NCBI RefSeq assembly: GCF_000013765.1
Contig: NC_007954.1
Location: 682,001 to 746,000, forward strand
Reading direction: 5' to 3'
DNA length: 64,000 bases
DNA from: Shewanella denitrificans OS217
GTDB lineage: Bacteria > Pseudomonadota > Gammaproteobacteria > Enterobacterales > Shewanellaceae
Shown: one piece after another, positions 27,491-36,974 of the stretch
Position numbering within the stretch: the stretch's first letter is position 1
Layout of the letters: the number at the start of each line of letters is the position of its first letter
Position numbers and translations under genes: made by a program
The notes under the pieces: model-generated
The model's database searches: none
Seen by the model: only the letters and a program-made list of their open reading frames with translations
Told to the model about the DNA's origin: nothing

Positions 27491-29551
27491 ATGGAACAGA
27501 AAATGTTTAAAAAGAAACTTTTAGTCGCAGCAATACTTTGCACTCCAATAATGTCTCCTGTAAATGCCGCCGTAGATGCGCAGCCGATGAGATCGATTGA
27601 AGTGATTAAAGTCGTAGGGGAGAAGACCGAGCGTAGCTTGAAGGATACGACTTCTTCGGTTTCAGTTATTGATGAAGACAAACTTGCCAGTGGCCAATAC
27701 TTATCTGTATCAAATGCCTTATCTGAAGTGCCGAACCTAGTGACCTTAACGGGTTCAGTACCTGATATTCGCGGTATCTCTGGTAATGGTTCAGCCACTG
27801 GATTTAACTCATTTACTGGTGGTGCTAAGGCGAGGGTTTCAACCTTAGTTGATGGGGTGGCCGAGCCGTTTGTGGCCGATATGACCGGTGATAGTGGGCT
27901 TTGGGATATTGAGCAGGTAGAAGTGTTTCGCGGCCCGCAATCTACTATCAATGGCCGCAATAGCATAGGTGGCACCATATTTGTAAAAACCAAAGATCCT
28001 ACTTTTGATTGGAATGGCGCTGTGCGAGGGGGGTATCGCAATCAGCAAGATTACATCGACAGTGCAGTCATGTTGTCTGGTCCCATTTTTGAAGACCAAC
28101 TTGCCTTTAGAATTTCTGGGCAAAACTTAACCGGTAACACCTTTAACAAAGGTGAGGTTTACGCTGGTAACCCTGCCCATTTTGATCTCAATGAGTTAAT
28201 TAGTCGTCGTTGGCGAGGCAAGCTATTGTGGCAACCCACAGGCGCTGATAACTTTACTCTGCTCTATAGTTTTACCTATAACGATGAGAAAGGGGATACA
28301 GGGAGAAACTATTTCTCTGGTGATAATCCTTGGGCATACAAGCCGCTATTTCAGCGCTACATTGAAACAGAATCTAATACTCATTCTGTCAAAATAGATT
28401 ACCGCCTAAATGATGATTACTCTTTTGATTTGCTAGCGGCTTATATCGATTATGATTGGGGTTTTGAGGGCTATGAATCCGTAGCTGCAGCTGAGCAGCA
28501 GGTCATAATGCAAGATAAGAGCTACACCTTAGACGGTAAGTTTAATTTTGGATTGCAAAACCCTGAATTTAATGGTTTTGTTGGTTTATCTTATTATAAG
28601 CGTGAACAGGATTTTAGCAGCTCTGGTGGCGTAACTTATGTGGGTGACGACAGCAGTAGCTCGCATTCTATTTATGGTGAAGTGAGCTACGCCTTAACAG
28701 AGCAATGGAAAATTATTGCTGGTGGTCGGGTAGAGAAAGAGCAGCAAATTCGTAACTTTGCTATGAGCACCCGAGGAAGGGTAGTGGCTGATAAGCTAGA
28801 TGATGACCACAACATAGCTTTACCTAAACTGGTATTACAATATGCGTTAAATCAGGATACTACGCTAGCAGTGAGCGCTAGAAGTGGCTATAACGCAGGT
28901 GGCGGGGCGCTCTCGTTTGCTGACAATGCCTATTATTACTATGAAAAAGAAACGGTAGACACCTTTGAGCTAAGCTCTCGTAGCAGCTTTGATGACGGTA
29001 ATATCAATATTAGCAGTAACGTGTTTTACAATAATTTTGATGGCTATCAAGCCTCCAATAATGAACGTAAAATCACTAATATAGATGAAGCTGTTACTTA
29101 CGGGCTTGAGCTTGAAGCGGGGGTTATGCTCAATGACGATTGGCAGCTAAACTCTGGGTTAGGTTTGCTAAAAAGTGAGATAAAAGCTGCCTCCCCAAGC
29201 TATGGTGACATTATAGGTAACGAGTTAAATTCAGCCCCTAAAATTACGGCTAATATTGGCCTTAAATATTGGGTTAACGATGAATTGACCTTAGGTTTGT
29301 CCGGGAATTATGTGGGCGAGTATTACGCTGATATTAATAACACCACTGAGCGCGTTGCCGGAGATTATGTGGTGTCACGTTTGAATCTTGATTATCAAAA
29401 CGATCAATGGCGAGTGAGTGGGTTTGTTAATAACCTTTTTGATGAACAAGCACTTACCGTAAATGAGCCTGCGAATCGCAGTTATCCTCAAGGTTATGCC
29501 GCTATTATAGAGCCCCGCGCGTTTGGGGTATCAGTGACTTACTCTTTCTAG
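27491..29551 (+). CDS. TonB-dependent outer-membrane receptor
   Basis: A 686-residue receptor. Signal peptide ends near VNA (residue 26); TonB-box-like sequence SIEVIKVVG near 36; plug domain with SLKDTTSSVSVID, PDIRGISG, LVDGVAEPF, VEVFRGPQSTINGRNSIGGTIFVKT; the barrel ends in FGVSVTYSF. It is divergent from a PepSY iron-uptake operon, which suggests a ferric-siderophore ligand. It lies immediately beside the NRPS cluster end, so it might import that cluster's product, but it points away and is separated by a regulator remnant. The start chosen is ATG 27491 after GAGG; the frame opens at 27479. Confidence 0.88.
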   Translation: MEQKMFKKKLLVAAILCTPIMSPVNAAVDAQPMRSIEVIKVVGEKTERSLKDTTSSVSVIDEDKLASGQYLSVSNALSEVPNLVTLTGSVPDIRGISGNGSATGFNSFTGGAKARVSTLVDGVAEPFVADMTGDSGLWDIEQVEVFRGPQSTINGRNSIGGTIFVKTKDPTFDWNGAVRGGYRNQQDYIDSAVMLSGPIFEDQLAFRISGQNLTGNTFNKGEVYAGNPAHFDLNELISRRWRGKLLWQPTGADNFTLLYSFTYNDEKGDTGRNYFSGDNPWAYKPLFQRYIETESNTHSVKIDYRLNDDYSFDLLAAYIDYDWGFEGYESVAAAEQQVIMQDKSYTLDGKFNFGLQNPEFNGFVGLSYYKREQDFSSSGGVTYVGDDSSSSHSIYGEVSYALTEQWKIIAGGRVEKEQQIRNFAMSTRGRVVADKLDDDHNIALPKLVLQYALNQDTTLAVSARSGYNAGGGALSFADNAYYYYEKETVDTFELSSRSSFDDGNINISSNVFYNNFDGYQASNNERKITNIDEAVTYGLELEAGVMLNDDWQLNSGLGLLKSEIKAASPSYGDIIGNELNSAPKITANIGLKYWVNDELTLGLSGNYVGEYYADINNTTERVAGDYVVSRLNLDYQNDQWRVSGFVNNLFDEQALTVNEPANRSYPQGYAAIIEPRAFGVSVTYSF

Positions 29552-29584
29552 GCTGGAGCAGTCAGTAAATTGCACTTAATTATT

Positions 29585-29755
29585 TTACGCCAGTGTTAAT
29601 TCACTGGCGTATTTTTTACTCTTAAATTCAGAGTACAACATACTATTACTCTGATATCTTAGTTTTTGAGCGTTCATTACATTGTTGGTGATCAGTTCTC
29701 GTAACCATTTATGGCTGGGATCTAAATCAAAGTGATTATGGCACATAAGTAGATA
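29585..29755 (-). pseudogene. C-terminal remnant of a LysR-type regulator
   Basis: On the minus strand a frame reads YLLMCHNHFDLDPSHKWLREL then about 30 further residues and a stop inside the receptor's terminator. H-x4-DP-x-H-x-WLR is characteristic of the C-terminal end of many gammaproteobacterial LysR effector domains. The DNA-binding part is missing. The rest of 29552-29868 shows nothing else. Confidence 0.5.
29587..29617 (+). terminator. Terminator of the TonB receptor gene
   Basis: ACGCCAGTG-TTAATT-CACTGGCGT, a perfect nine-base stem, then ATTTTTT, 35 bases after the receptor stop. Confidence 0.92.
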
Positions 29756-29868
29756 TCTTCATTTAAACGGCCTTCGACGTGGATTAATCGTTAGGCTAGT
29801 TTCAAGTTAACCATCCAGCTGGAGGTGAAGCCTGTATAGAGAGGCATTCACCACTTTTAATCATTAAA

Positions 29869-30744
29869 TTATTCTAAGAGATATTCTTTATTTATCTCAT
29901 TATTGAAAGCCAGATGTTCTTTAATGACTTTTTTATCAAATAGCTTACTTCCTTTTTTATTAAAGGATAATATTTGTGAAATAATAATTTCCAACTCTTT
30001 AGGCGTTATTTGTTGTTTTGCATCTGACCATGCATTATCTGGGTCTATGTGAGACTCTATCATTAATCCATTAAAGCCATATCCAATAGCTAATTCTGAT
30101 ATCAATTTAATAAATTCACGATTCCCGCTAATATGACTTGGGTCGCAAATAATAGGCAAGTCCGGCAATCTATTTTTTAACTCGATTGGGATTTCCCAGA
30201 TTGGCGGGTTTCTATACATAAATTTTTCCACAGTAGAAAACCCCCTATGAATTCCTGCAATTTCAGTAATACCTGCGGCTTGAATGCGTTCTATTGCCCC
30301 AATCCATAATTCAATATCAGGATTGATAGGGTTTTTAATGAGCACAGGAATGTCATTACCAGCAAGAGCATCCGCAATCTCTTGAATAGCAAAAGGGCTC
30401 ACTGTCGTCCTAGCACCTATCCATAGCATATCTAGACCATATTCTAATGCTAGTTTAACATGGGCGGCATTGGCGACTTCTGTTGTTATGGGTAGCCCAG
30501 TTTCCTCTTTAGCCTGCGCTAGCCACTCTAAGCCTTGTTCACCCACACCTTCAAATTTTCCTGGTCGAGTCCTTGGTTTCCAAATTCCGGCACGTATAAC
30601 CTGGGCTCCCGATGCTTTGACACTATGAGCGGTTTGCAGTAGTTGTTTTTTTGTTTCGGCACTACAGGGGCCAGCAATAAATAATGGTCCTTTGTTTAGT
30701 AAACTGGAAAGCAAACTTGATTTTAACTTTTTAGCTATACTCAT
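29869..30744 (-). CDS. Type I-beta DAHP synthase, cluster-specific
   Basis: A 291-residue enzyme condensing phosphoenolpyruvate and erythrose 4-phosphate, the first step to chorismate. Core motifs of the AroA-I-beta/KDO8P synthase type: GPCSAE at 25-30, IRAGIWKPRTRPGKFEG, LWIGARTT, VLIKNP and CDPSHISGN. This compact form differs from the regulated AroF/G/H enzymes normal for Shewanella and resembles the form fused to chorismate mutase in Bacteroidetes; about 30 residues after the barrel may be a linker remnant. It is last of the minus-strand cluster. Inferred role: feed chorismate into the cluster's anthranilate-type synthase without normal feedback. Confidence 0.85.
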   Translation of the reverse strand: MSIAKKLKSSLLSSLLNKGPLFIAGPCSAETKKQLLQTAHSVKASGAQVIRAGIWKPRTRPGKFEGVGEQGLEWLAQAKEETGLPITTEVANAAHVKLALEYGLDMLWIGARTTVSPFAIQEIADALAGNDIPVLIKNPINPDIELWIGAIERIQAAGITEIAGIHRGFSTVEKFMYRNPPIWEIPIELKNRLPDLPIICDPSHISGNREFIKLISELAIGYGFNGLMIESHIDPDNAWSDAKQQITPKELEIIISQILSFNKKGSKLFDKKVIKEHLAFNNEINKEYLLE

Positions 30745-30819
30745 ATCTTACGTCCTGTAATTTCTAAGTTCTAAAAAATGTTGAAAACTGATTTTTGTGC
30801 GTTGCTGTTATTGGTAAAC

Positions 30820-32133
30820 TTAACCATCAGATAATGCTTCTAGTGTCTCGTGGTGATAATTCTCACAAATTTCCTTTAGCTCATCTGTTATATACTTAAT
30901 AACGGGTTCTGCTAGCCCTTCATATAAACCAAAATCCATATCTATTCGTCCAGAAATATTGTCGCTATTGTCATCTAGTGTGATTTCAAAGCCGACACGA
31001 CAGGTGTCATTTGGGAGTAATTTCATTGTCAGCGACTCAGTTTTACTCAGGGGCATAGTCTTCCCATCACTTTTTGAATTCCATGCATTGAATAGCTGAG
31101 GAAAAGGTAGGGCATAAGCCGCAGTTCGAGGCGATATACCTTGAGGATAGAGATAAGAGGGTTCAATTTGCTGACGACTAGCAGCGCTTATCACAGAACG
31201 TTGCAGACCTTTGAGTTCAGCAGTTATACCCTCATCAAGCCGGTGCGTGGTTGTCACTGGTACAGTGATTGATAGAGGGCCTACGACATTGAGGTCATCA
31301 TTTTCTAGTCTGTTGGCAAAAGGCACCCCGGTAACAACCGTTTTGACCTTACTTAATGCACAAACAGCACGCTGAAAGGCACCAAACATTAATACAAATG
31401 GTGTGACACGATAAGCCTTAGCACAGGCTAAAAGCTTAATACGTGGCACCGAAGTGTTGAAATGAACACTTTGCATTTTCAATGAAGTACTTGCCTGTGG
31501 TTTCCTTATGGCATCAAGTCCATAGGGGCCAGGAGCTGGATAAGCTAACAGCCGCTCCTGCTCACTGACTAAGTGTTTGTTTGGAGAGCTGCTTTTTAAC
31601 TTGATGTACTCACCCCAGCACTGTGATGACACAGATGTCTTGCCATTATAGCGATCAACAATATCTTGCATTAGTAGATCGATTGATGCGCCATCACAGG
31701 TAAAGATCCAAAAACCGATCCAAACATGTAAGCCAGTATCATCGGTGACTGAAGCCAGCCTGAGTCCTGGAATGTTGGCTTTTTTGGCTCTATAAGACAA
31801 AAAAGATCCATCCGTCATACCTGTATGCTCAATGGCAAGATGCTTAAGCAGCACTTCGCGAAGCTGAGCTTCTTCAGGTGCATAACCCACAAGTTCGTCA
31901 GCTTCAATATCAAACTTCGCGGCAAGAATGGCATGCCGTGCCAGTGTATCGGCTATTGCACAATACACTTTTTGGGCTACACAACTCGGGGAGAAGTCCA
32001 AGCGTATGGCACCACAATATGCACGACCTGTTTGATCTAGCATTGCCCCGGTCCATTTTTCACGCATTCCCGTAGAGCTAGGTACTGCTAGTTTAGGGCC
32101 GTCAACTGCTGGGATTAAAGTATTATCAAGCAT
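30820..32133 (-). CDS. Free-standing condensation-domain-like protein with degenerate active site
   Basis: A 437-residue protein of the chloramphenicol-acetyltransferase/NRPS condensation fold. Family hints: GLHVWIGFWIFTCDGAS (strand and DG of the active-site block), VVTGVPFANRLENDDLNVVGPLSITVPV in the second half. The catalytic HHxxxDG reads WIFTCDG (residues 142-148), so both His are absent and normal condensation chemistry is unlikely. It may be a docking, recruitment or editing partner. The start chosen is ATG 32133 after AGGTGA; a GTG at 32142 overlapping the MFS stop is possible. Confidence 0.65.
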   Translation of the reverse strand: MLDNTLIPAVDGPKLAVPSSTGMREKWTGAMLDQTGRAYCGAIRLDFSPSCVAQKVYCAIADTLARHAILAAKFDIEADELVGYAPEEAQLREVLLKHLAIEHTGMTDGSFLSYRAKKANIPGLRLASVTDDTGLHVWIGFWIFTCDGASIDLLMQDIVDRYNGKTSVSSQCWGEYIKLKSSSPNKHLVSEQERLLAYPAPGPYGLDAIRKPQASTSLKMQSVHFNTSVPRIKLLACAKAYRVTPFVLMFGAFQRAVCALSKVKTVVTGVPFANRLENDDLNVVGPLSITVPVTTTHRLDEGITAELKGLQRSVISAASRQQIEPSYLYPQGISPRTAAYALPFPQLFNAWNSKSDGKTMPLSKTESLTMKLLPNDTCRVGFEITLDDNSDNISGRIDMDFGLYEGLAEPVIKYITDELKEICENYHHETLEALSDG

Positions 32134-32138
32134 GGTTA

Positions 32139-33566
32139 TCACCTAATTTCTGCACTGGGTTCACCGATAGTCGGTGCTAAGGCATTACGGCTGAAACCAA
32201 CAACAATGGCGCCAGTTATTAGTACAAAAGAGGCGATTAAAAACGCAGTCATAAATCCGTTTGAGTCAATATTCACTACACTGGTATCGTCTTTGACTGC
32301 AAGAGCGATGGAAACTAGAATCGTAACGCCACCGACCTGAAGTAATTGCTGTATTGTGGTCGCGATCCCCGATCCTGAACCCGCATCAGCTTCAGACAGA
32401 TCGCTGGTCGCAAGCGATTGTGCAACCGGCGCGACACAGCCAAAACCTATAGCAGTGACCAGCATCGCAGGCATCATGCCAACCCAATAGTTATTAGCAT
32501 TCACCCCAAGTGCAAACAGCACAAAGCCTAAGGATGAAATTATCAGGCCGATAACGGCAGCAGCTAAGGCACTTTTTCGTTGCTCTATGGTTATGGACAG
32601 GAAAATACCAGGGAAAAAACCTAAACAGAATGGCAGCCAAGCTAGACCTGTTTGCAGCGGTGTCATGCCAAGGGAGTCTTGCATTAGTAACACACCAAGA
32701 TAGAACAGCGCACCGGAAGTCGCGGCTTGAATCGCAATGATGCCATAACCAGCAAGCCTAGGTGAACGCGTCATAAGCCGAGCGGGTATTATGCCATCTT
32801 CGGATTGTTTACAACGTTTAAGCACCAAGGTAATGCCCAAAGCACCCAGTAGTAATAATGTGATACGCAGCAAAGTCAGTTGCTCTATGCCTGTACCTAT
32901 AATAGCCATAACGATGGCGACCATAGCAAAAACTAGGATGCATGCATTACCAAGATCTAAGTGTGTGGATATCTTTTTAGGGAATGTTGGGATGACAAGC
33001 ACAATAGCAACGCCTAAGGCTAAGATAATCGGGATGTTAATACCAAAGATCCAGCGCCACGACAGGTATTCTGTGAGGACTCCAGAGAGTAAAACTCCCA
33101 AAATAGATCCAAGTCCACCAAGTCCTGCCCAAATCCCGAATGCTTTGCCGCGTTCGGGGCCAGAGGGGAACAATAAGGATATCATGGCTAAACCATTTGC
33201 AGCTGCGAGCGCTTCACCTACACCTTGTCCTGCACGCCCGACTATGAGTAGTGTAGCGTTAGGTGCAAGCGTTGCTACCACGGAGAAGATAGCAAAAATG
33301 GCTACCCCAAATTTAAATATACGCAGCACGCCATAGGCATCACCTATGCGGCCACCTAGCAGCAGCAGCGACCCTGCGGCAATCAGGTAGGCATTAACGA
33401 CCCAAGTTAAAGAGCCATCGGTAAGGCCTAGATCATGTTTGATTTGCGGCAAAGCCACATTCACTACAGTAGCGTCAAGCAGTAGTACCAGCTGCATAAT
33501 AGAGATAACACTCAGTATCTGCCATCGCTTAGCATTCATTGTTTGCTTTCCTAAAATCTCAGTCAT
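32139..33566 (-). CDS. MFS drug:proton antiporter, DHA2 (EmrB/QacA) type
   Basis: A 475-residue inner-membrane exporter with about fourteen helices. Motifs: LLLDATVVNVALPQI (first helix, DHA2 signature), LGGRIGDAYGVLRIF (motif A), VGRAGQGVGEALAAANGLAMI (motif B/C region), and GLGSILGVLLSGVLTEYLSWRWIFGINIP. Position inside the biosynthetic operon points to export of the product and self-protection. The start could be 33566 (after GGAGTG) or the in-frame ATG 27 bases later (after AGGAAAG). Confidence 0.92.
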   Translation of the reverse strand: MTEILGKQTMNAKRWQILSVISIMQLVLLLDATVVNVALPQIKHDLGLTDGSLTWVVNAYLIAAGSLLLLGGRIGDAYGVLRIFKFGVAIFAIFSVVATLAPNATLLIVGRAGQGVGEALAAANGLAMISLLFPSGPERGKAFGIWAGLGGLGSILGVLLSGVLTEYLSWRWIFGINIPIILALGVAIVLVIPTFPKKISTHLDLGNACILVFAMVAIVMAIIGTGIEQLTLLRITLLLLGALGITLVLKRCKQSEDGIIPARLMTRSPRLAGYGIIAIQAATSGALFYLGVLLMQDSLGMTPLQTGLAWLPFCLGFFPGIFLSITIEQRKSALAAAVIGLIISSLGFVLFALGVNANNYWVGMMPAMLVTAIGFGCVAPVAQSLATSDLSEADAGSGSGIATTIQQLLQVGGVTILVSIALAVKDDTSVVNIDSNGFMTAFLIASFVLITGAIVVGFSRNALAPTIGEPSAEIR

Positions 33567-33615
33567 TTTATTTCACTCCACTCATTTAAATTAACTTCCC
33601 TATTGGTATTTTCTG

Positions 33616-34236
33616 TTATGCAGTACTTTTTTCTGGCGCTAAGGATTGCTCCATTATGCTGACCCGATTAACCAAGGCTAATGAATTACGAACCATAGCG
33701 AGGCCATGCTCAGTTCCGATACTCTCGGGGTGAAACTGAACAGCTTCAATGGGACGAGTACGATGGCGTATCGCCATATTCACACCACTGCCTTGGGTGA
33801 TTGCCGTCGTGAGCAATTCTCCATCGAGTTCGGGAGCCGCAATAGCGAGCGAATGGTACCGAACAACCTTTATTGGAGATGGAACACGGTTAAAAATGCC
33901 TTGTCCGTCATGTTGAATCATTGCATATTTACCATGCTCCACTGTCGGAGCACGCATGAGTTTCCAGCCGAAGAAGGCTCCTATGGCTTGGTGGCCTAAA
34001 CAGACGCCAAATACTGCTTGATCTTCATCTATTGCATTGAGTATGTCTAAGTAACCATGCTCCTCATGGGTGCCAGGACCTGGTCCCAAAACAAGCAGAT
34101 CTGGCTGCCATTGCTGGTAATGCTCTAGTGGATTATCGTTTACTCGCACCACTTTAGTCTTGGCACCGCACTTAGCGTAATAATGTTCAATAACAAAAAC
34201 AAAGCTATCGAAGGCATCTACTAATAATACTTTCAT
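33616..34236 (-). CDS. Glutamine amidotransferase subunit of anthranilate/aminodeoxychorismate-type synthase
   Basis: A 206-residue class I glutamine amidotransferase that releases ammonia for its partner. Visible: LLVDAFDSFVFVIEHYY at the start, LGPGPGTHEE, nucleophile Cys in FGVCLGHQAIG, and the His/Glu pair in VQFHPESIGTEHG. The frame extends 42 codons upstream into the partner gene; the true start is ATG 34236, four bases after the partner's stop. TrpG and PabA cannot be told apart by sequence here; the partner decides. Confidence 0.92.
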   Translation of the reverse strand: MKVLLVDAFDSFVFVIEHYYAKCGAKTKVVRVNDNPLEHYQQWQPDLLVLGPGPGTHEEHGYLDILNAIDEDQAVFGVCLGHQAIGAFFGWKLMRAPTVEHGKYAMIQHDGQGIFNRVPSPIKVVRYHSLAIAAPELDGELLTTAITQGSGVNMAIRHRTRPIEAVQFHPESIGTEHGLAMVRNSLALVNRVSIMEQSLAPEKSTA

Positions 34237-34240
34237 ATAC

Positions 34241-35641
34241 TTACCCCATAGCACGAGAAAAAGAATTGATCTTCGCCCCAGCTTCTTCCCATTCAGAGGA
34301 AGCCTGTGAATCGGCAACAACCCCTGCAGCTGATTGCAATAGGTAAAGCCCTGAATCTCCAATGATGGTTCGAATTGTTAAAGCAAGCACAGCACTATTC
34401 GTCCCCGAGATATATCCGGCGCAGCCGGTATACAAGCCGCGAGCCGCCTGTTCTAAATCCGAAATAATTTCCATCGCACGGATTTTTGGGGCTCCCGTCA
34501 TGGTGCCTGCAGGGAAATTCGTTGCAATCAAATCCCATATGTCACATTCACGGCGCACAGGGGTATCAATGGTTGAGACCAAATGAAGCAGTGGACCATA
34601 AGCATCCTCCTGCATAAATGAGCTCACCTTTACCCCACCCGTGACAGCGCACCGGGCTAGATCATTACGGGCTAAATCAACCAGCATCAGGTGTTCAGCA
34701 GCTTCTTTGGGGATTTTTTCTAATGGACTACCTCCATATTCTTCATGAGTCATGGTGCCTGCAATGGGACGAACTTGGGCCATTCCGCCGCTAACACGGA
34801 GCATAAGTTCTGGACTCGATGAAATAACATGCCGATCGCCAAGATCTAAGTAATACATATAGGGAGCCGGATTAATCGACACCAGACGTTCGTAGAGATC
34901 GACAGGAGGAATAGCCGCATTTGATATCGCGCGACGACATAATTGTACTTGGTAAATATCACCGATACGTATATGTTCTTTAGCCCGTTCAACCGCAGCG
35001 TAAAAGGCATCTTTTTCGGTCAAATCCTTTATGCTTCCTAGCTGCCAAGGTTTCATCGGAGCGGAAGATTGTTCAGGCTGGGTCAGTGCATCAACTAATA
35101 TCTGAGTATTAACGACCTCATCATGTTGAGTTTTAAGTACGTCTATTTGTGCGCCTTTTTCTGCATCATCCCCATGGTCATAGTGCACTAGATAACGATA
35201 AACCCGCATAAGCACTTCAGGCTCACCTTGTTCAGCCGTCATTTGCGGTAAGTGCTCAAAAAAGCGAGCGGCACTATAGCCTAAAGTCAACATAATGGGA
35301 TATTCCTCAGGCAATGACAGCAGCTTAGTCACCTGACGCAACCGCTCACACAGCGGCTGATTTGCGTCATTGACCAGTGCATAACATGCTGCAACATATT
35401 GCTCAAAAGGCCCTTTGCCATCTATGTACCAGATGTTATCCACGAGTTTGATTTCGAGTAATTTATCAAGCATAAACATGGTTTTTGAACCATCAATGTC
35501 TTGAAAGCCTCGTTTCGTTTCGAACAATGCTGGATGAGGGTACAGGCCGAGCATGCCTTTTCGCACCTGTGCTAATGGGGCAGCCTCAGGCACCTTAGTG
35601 CGCTCTACCGCCCAGGAACTTTCTGTTAGCTGAACTAACAT
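34241..35641 (-). CDS. Chorismate-utilising synthase component I, anthranilate-synthase type
   Basis: A 466-residue TrpE/PabB-family enzyme. The chorismate-binding core has VRPIAGT at 290-296, EHLMLVDLARNDLAR, YGPLLHLVSTI and FPAGTMTGAPKIRAMEII. Ala294 stands where PabB (ADC synthases) has the catalytic Lys (PIKGT), so ammonia should add at C2, giving anthranilate or the intermediate ADIC. The N-terminal Trp-feedback motif LLES reads LFET (39-42), suggesting loss of feedback. It overlaps the PaaK-like gene by one base (TAATG) and precedes its glutaminase partner by 4. Role inferred: dedicated anthranilate supply for the NRPS. Confidence 0.88.
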   Translation of the reverse strand: MLVQLTESSWAVERTKVPEAAPLAQVRKGMLGLYPHPALFETKRGFQDIDGSKTMFMLDKLLEIKLVDNIWYIDGKGPFEQYVAACYALVNDANQPLCERLRQVTKLLSLPEEYPIMLTLGYSAARFFEHLPQMTAEQGEPEVLMRVYRYLVHYDHGDDAEKGAQIDVLKTQHDEVVNTQILVDALTQPEQSSAPMKPWQLGSIKDLTEKDAFYAAVERAKEHIRIGDIYQVQLCRRAISNAAIPPVDLYERLVSINPAPYMYYLDLGDRHVISSSPELMLRVSGGMAQVRPIAGTMTHEEYGGSPLEKIPKEAAEHLMLVDLARNDLARCAVTGGVKVSSFMQEDAYGPLLHLVSTIDTPVRRECDIWDLIATNFPAGTMTGAPKIRAMEIISDLEQAARGLYTGCAGYISGTNSAVLALTIRTIIGDSGLYLLQSAAGVVADSQASSEWEEAGAKINSFSRAMG

Positions 35642-36960
35642 TAGCTTGATTTCCTATTATCAATGATACGAGCATGTTTCCAGGATACATAAGCTCCTGT
35701 TTCCGTTCGTGCGTCTAACTGTTCGGTTACATTCAGCTTGACTGGAATAGCAAAATAATCCGTCATTTTCTTTTGGATCTGTGCAATGGAACCGGGTTCA
35801 ATAGTGGCTATCACTGAGACTTCTATCGTTTCTGTCCCATTGTCTGCAGTTGAAACCGCCACTTGGTATCCTAGAACATTATCAACGGCACCTAAGACTG
35901 CTGACTCAATTGACGCGGGCAGCATTTGACGCTCAGCTATGGTAATAATGTCATCAACTCGACCAAAGACTTTCAGGCAGCGAGAATGGCTGCCACAGCT
36001 GCAGTTAGTTGCAGGACTAAAGCTAGCTAAATCGCCGGTGCGGAATCGAATCAATGGCTTAGCGCCAGGCACCAACATGGTCAAACACAGTTCGCCAATC
36101 CCTTCTAAACCTGGGATAGGTAGAATTTCAGCGAGATAATTTGTTTCGCAAAAATGTAAATTACCTTGTGAGCAACCGGTGGCAACCGCATGGGCCTCCT
36201 GTGAGCCATAAAGGCCATGACTACAGTTAGCTCCCCAAAGGTGAGCAATATTTTGTAGCATTTCAGGGGTGCATAATTCACCCAGTACGAAAATCTGATC
36301 GACACTCGTCTCACGGGGGGCTACGCCAATGCTGGTATAAAAGCGTGCTAATGCCAGCGCTACCGCCGGCGAGCAAATGAGTGAACGTACACCAAGATTG
36401 GTAATTAAATGAGCGGCTTTATCAAGACCAACTCTGGGACTCTCCGGCCACAATCTAACAAAGGGAATACCCAGTTTCCGACAAATTTCTCCATAGGTAT
36501 CCCCAAATGCATACAATTCAGAAGGCCCCATGATGGCCGTTAATGCATTCATAGTGCCGAATCTTGCTTGGTACACATCATTCATGGCTTTTTTGACAAA
36601 AGCACCACTGGTTTCTACATCAATCGAGGATCTGGGGCAGGGGGTGGGTGTTCCTGTGGTTCCAGTCGTCTCGTAGTACATAGCAATTTTATCGAAAGGA
36701 AGGCTGCAGACAGAGGTACCTGCAAAGCGAAGATCTTCCTTAGTCGTGAAAGGCACCCCATCGAGAACCTTAAATTGACTTGAGGAACCGGATTTATTGC
36801 GTAGATGCTCACGATAAAACGAAGATTGCTCATCCACATAATCGATGACTTTTTCCGCGTGAGATTCAGTCGTTTGGAATAGATTTTTCAGTTCTATTTG
36901 CCCGTTGATATAGTCATCTATATGTTCGAGCCACTCTTGATGTAATTGATTGTTAAACAT
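35641..36960 (-). CDS. PaaK-like adenylate-forming enzyme (aryl-CoA/aryl-AMP ligase family)
   Basis: A 439-residue member of the phenylacetate-CoA ligase branch of adenylate-forming enzymes. ATP-binding block ETTGTTGTPTP, LYGSQEAHAV (A5-like), RFRTGDLASF (A7-like), then CSCGSHSRC, the Cys-rich patch of this branch, and KVFGRVDDIITI. It activates an acid as acyl-AMP and passes it to CoA or a carrier protein. The start ATG 36960 follows GGGAGAG; the frame opens at 36987 overlapping the NRPS. Substrate unknown: anthranilate for the free T domain of the T-TE protein is one inference. Confidence 0.82.
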   Translation of the reverse strand: MFNNQLHQEWLEHIDDYINGQIELKNLFQTTESHAEKVIDYVDEQSSFYREHLRNKSGSSSQFKVLDGVPFTTKEDLRFAGTSVCSLPFDKIAMYYETTGTTGTPTPCPRSSIDVETSGAFVKKAMNDVYQARFGTMNALTAIMGPSELYAFGDTYGEICRKLGIPFVRLWPESPRVGLDKAAHLITNLGVRSLICSPAVALALARFYTSIGVAPRETSVDQIFVLGELCTPEMLQNIAHLWGANCSHGLYGSQEAHAVATGCSQGNLHFCETNYLAEILPIPGLEGIGELCLTMLVPGAKPLIRFRTGDLASFSPATNCSCGSHSRCLKVFGRVDDIITIAERQMLPASIESAVLGAVDNVLGYQVAVSTADNGTETIEVSVIATIEPGSIAQIQKKMTDYFAIPVKLNVTEQLDARTETGAYVSWKHARIIDNRKSS

Positions 36961-36974
36961 AGCTTTCTCTCCCT

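Noticed and set aside
27286..28041. A 251-codon minus-strand ORF opposite the TonB receptor
   Set aside because: It is antisense to a clear signal-peptide-bearing receptor and overlaps the operon start; composition is a shadow of the receptor codons.
34241..34362. A 42-residue N-terminal extension of the glutaminase subunit
   Set aside because: It lies inside the partner gene; homology begins at MKVLLVDAFDSF and ATG 34236 gives the normal length.
34241..35641. Assignment as PabB (ADC synthase)
   Set aside because: The catalytic Lys of PIKGT is replaced by Ala (PIAGT) and no PabC-type lyase is in the cluster.
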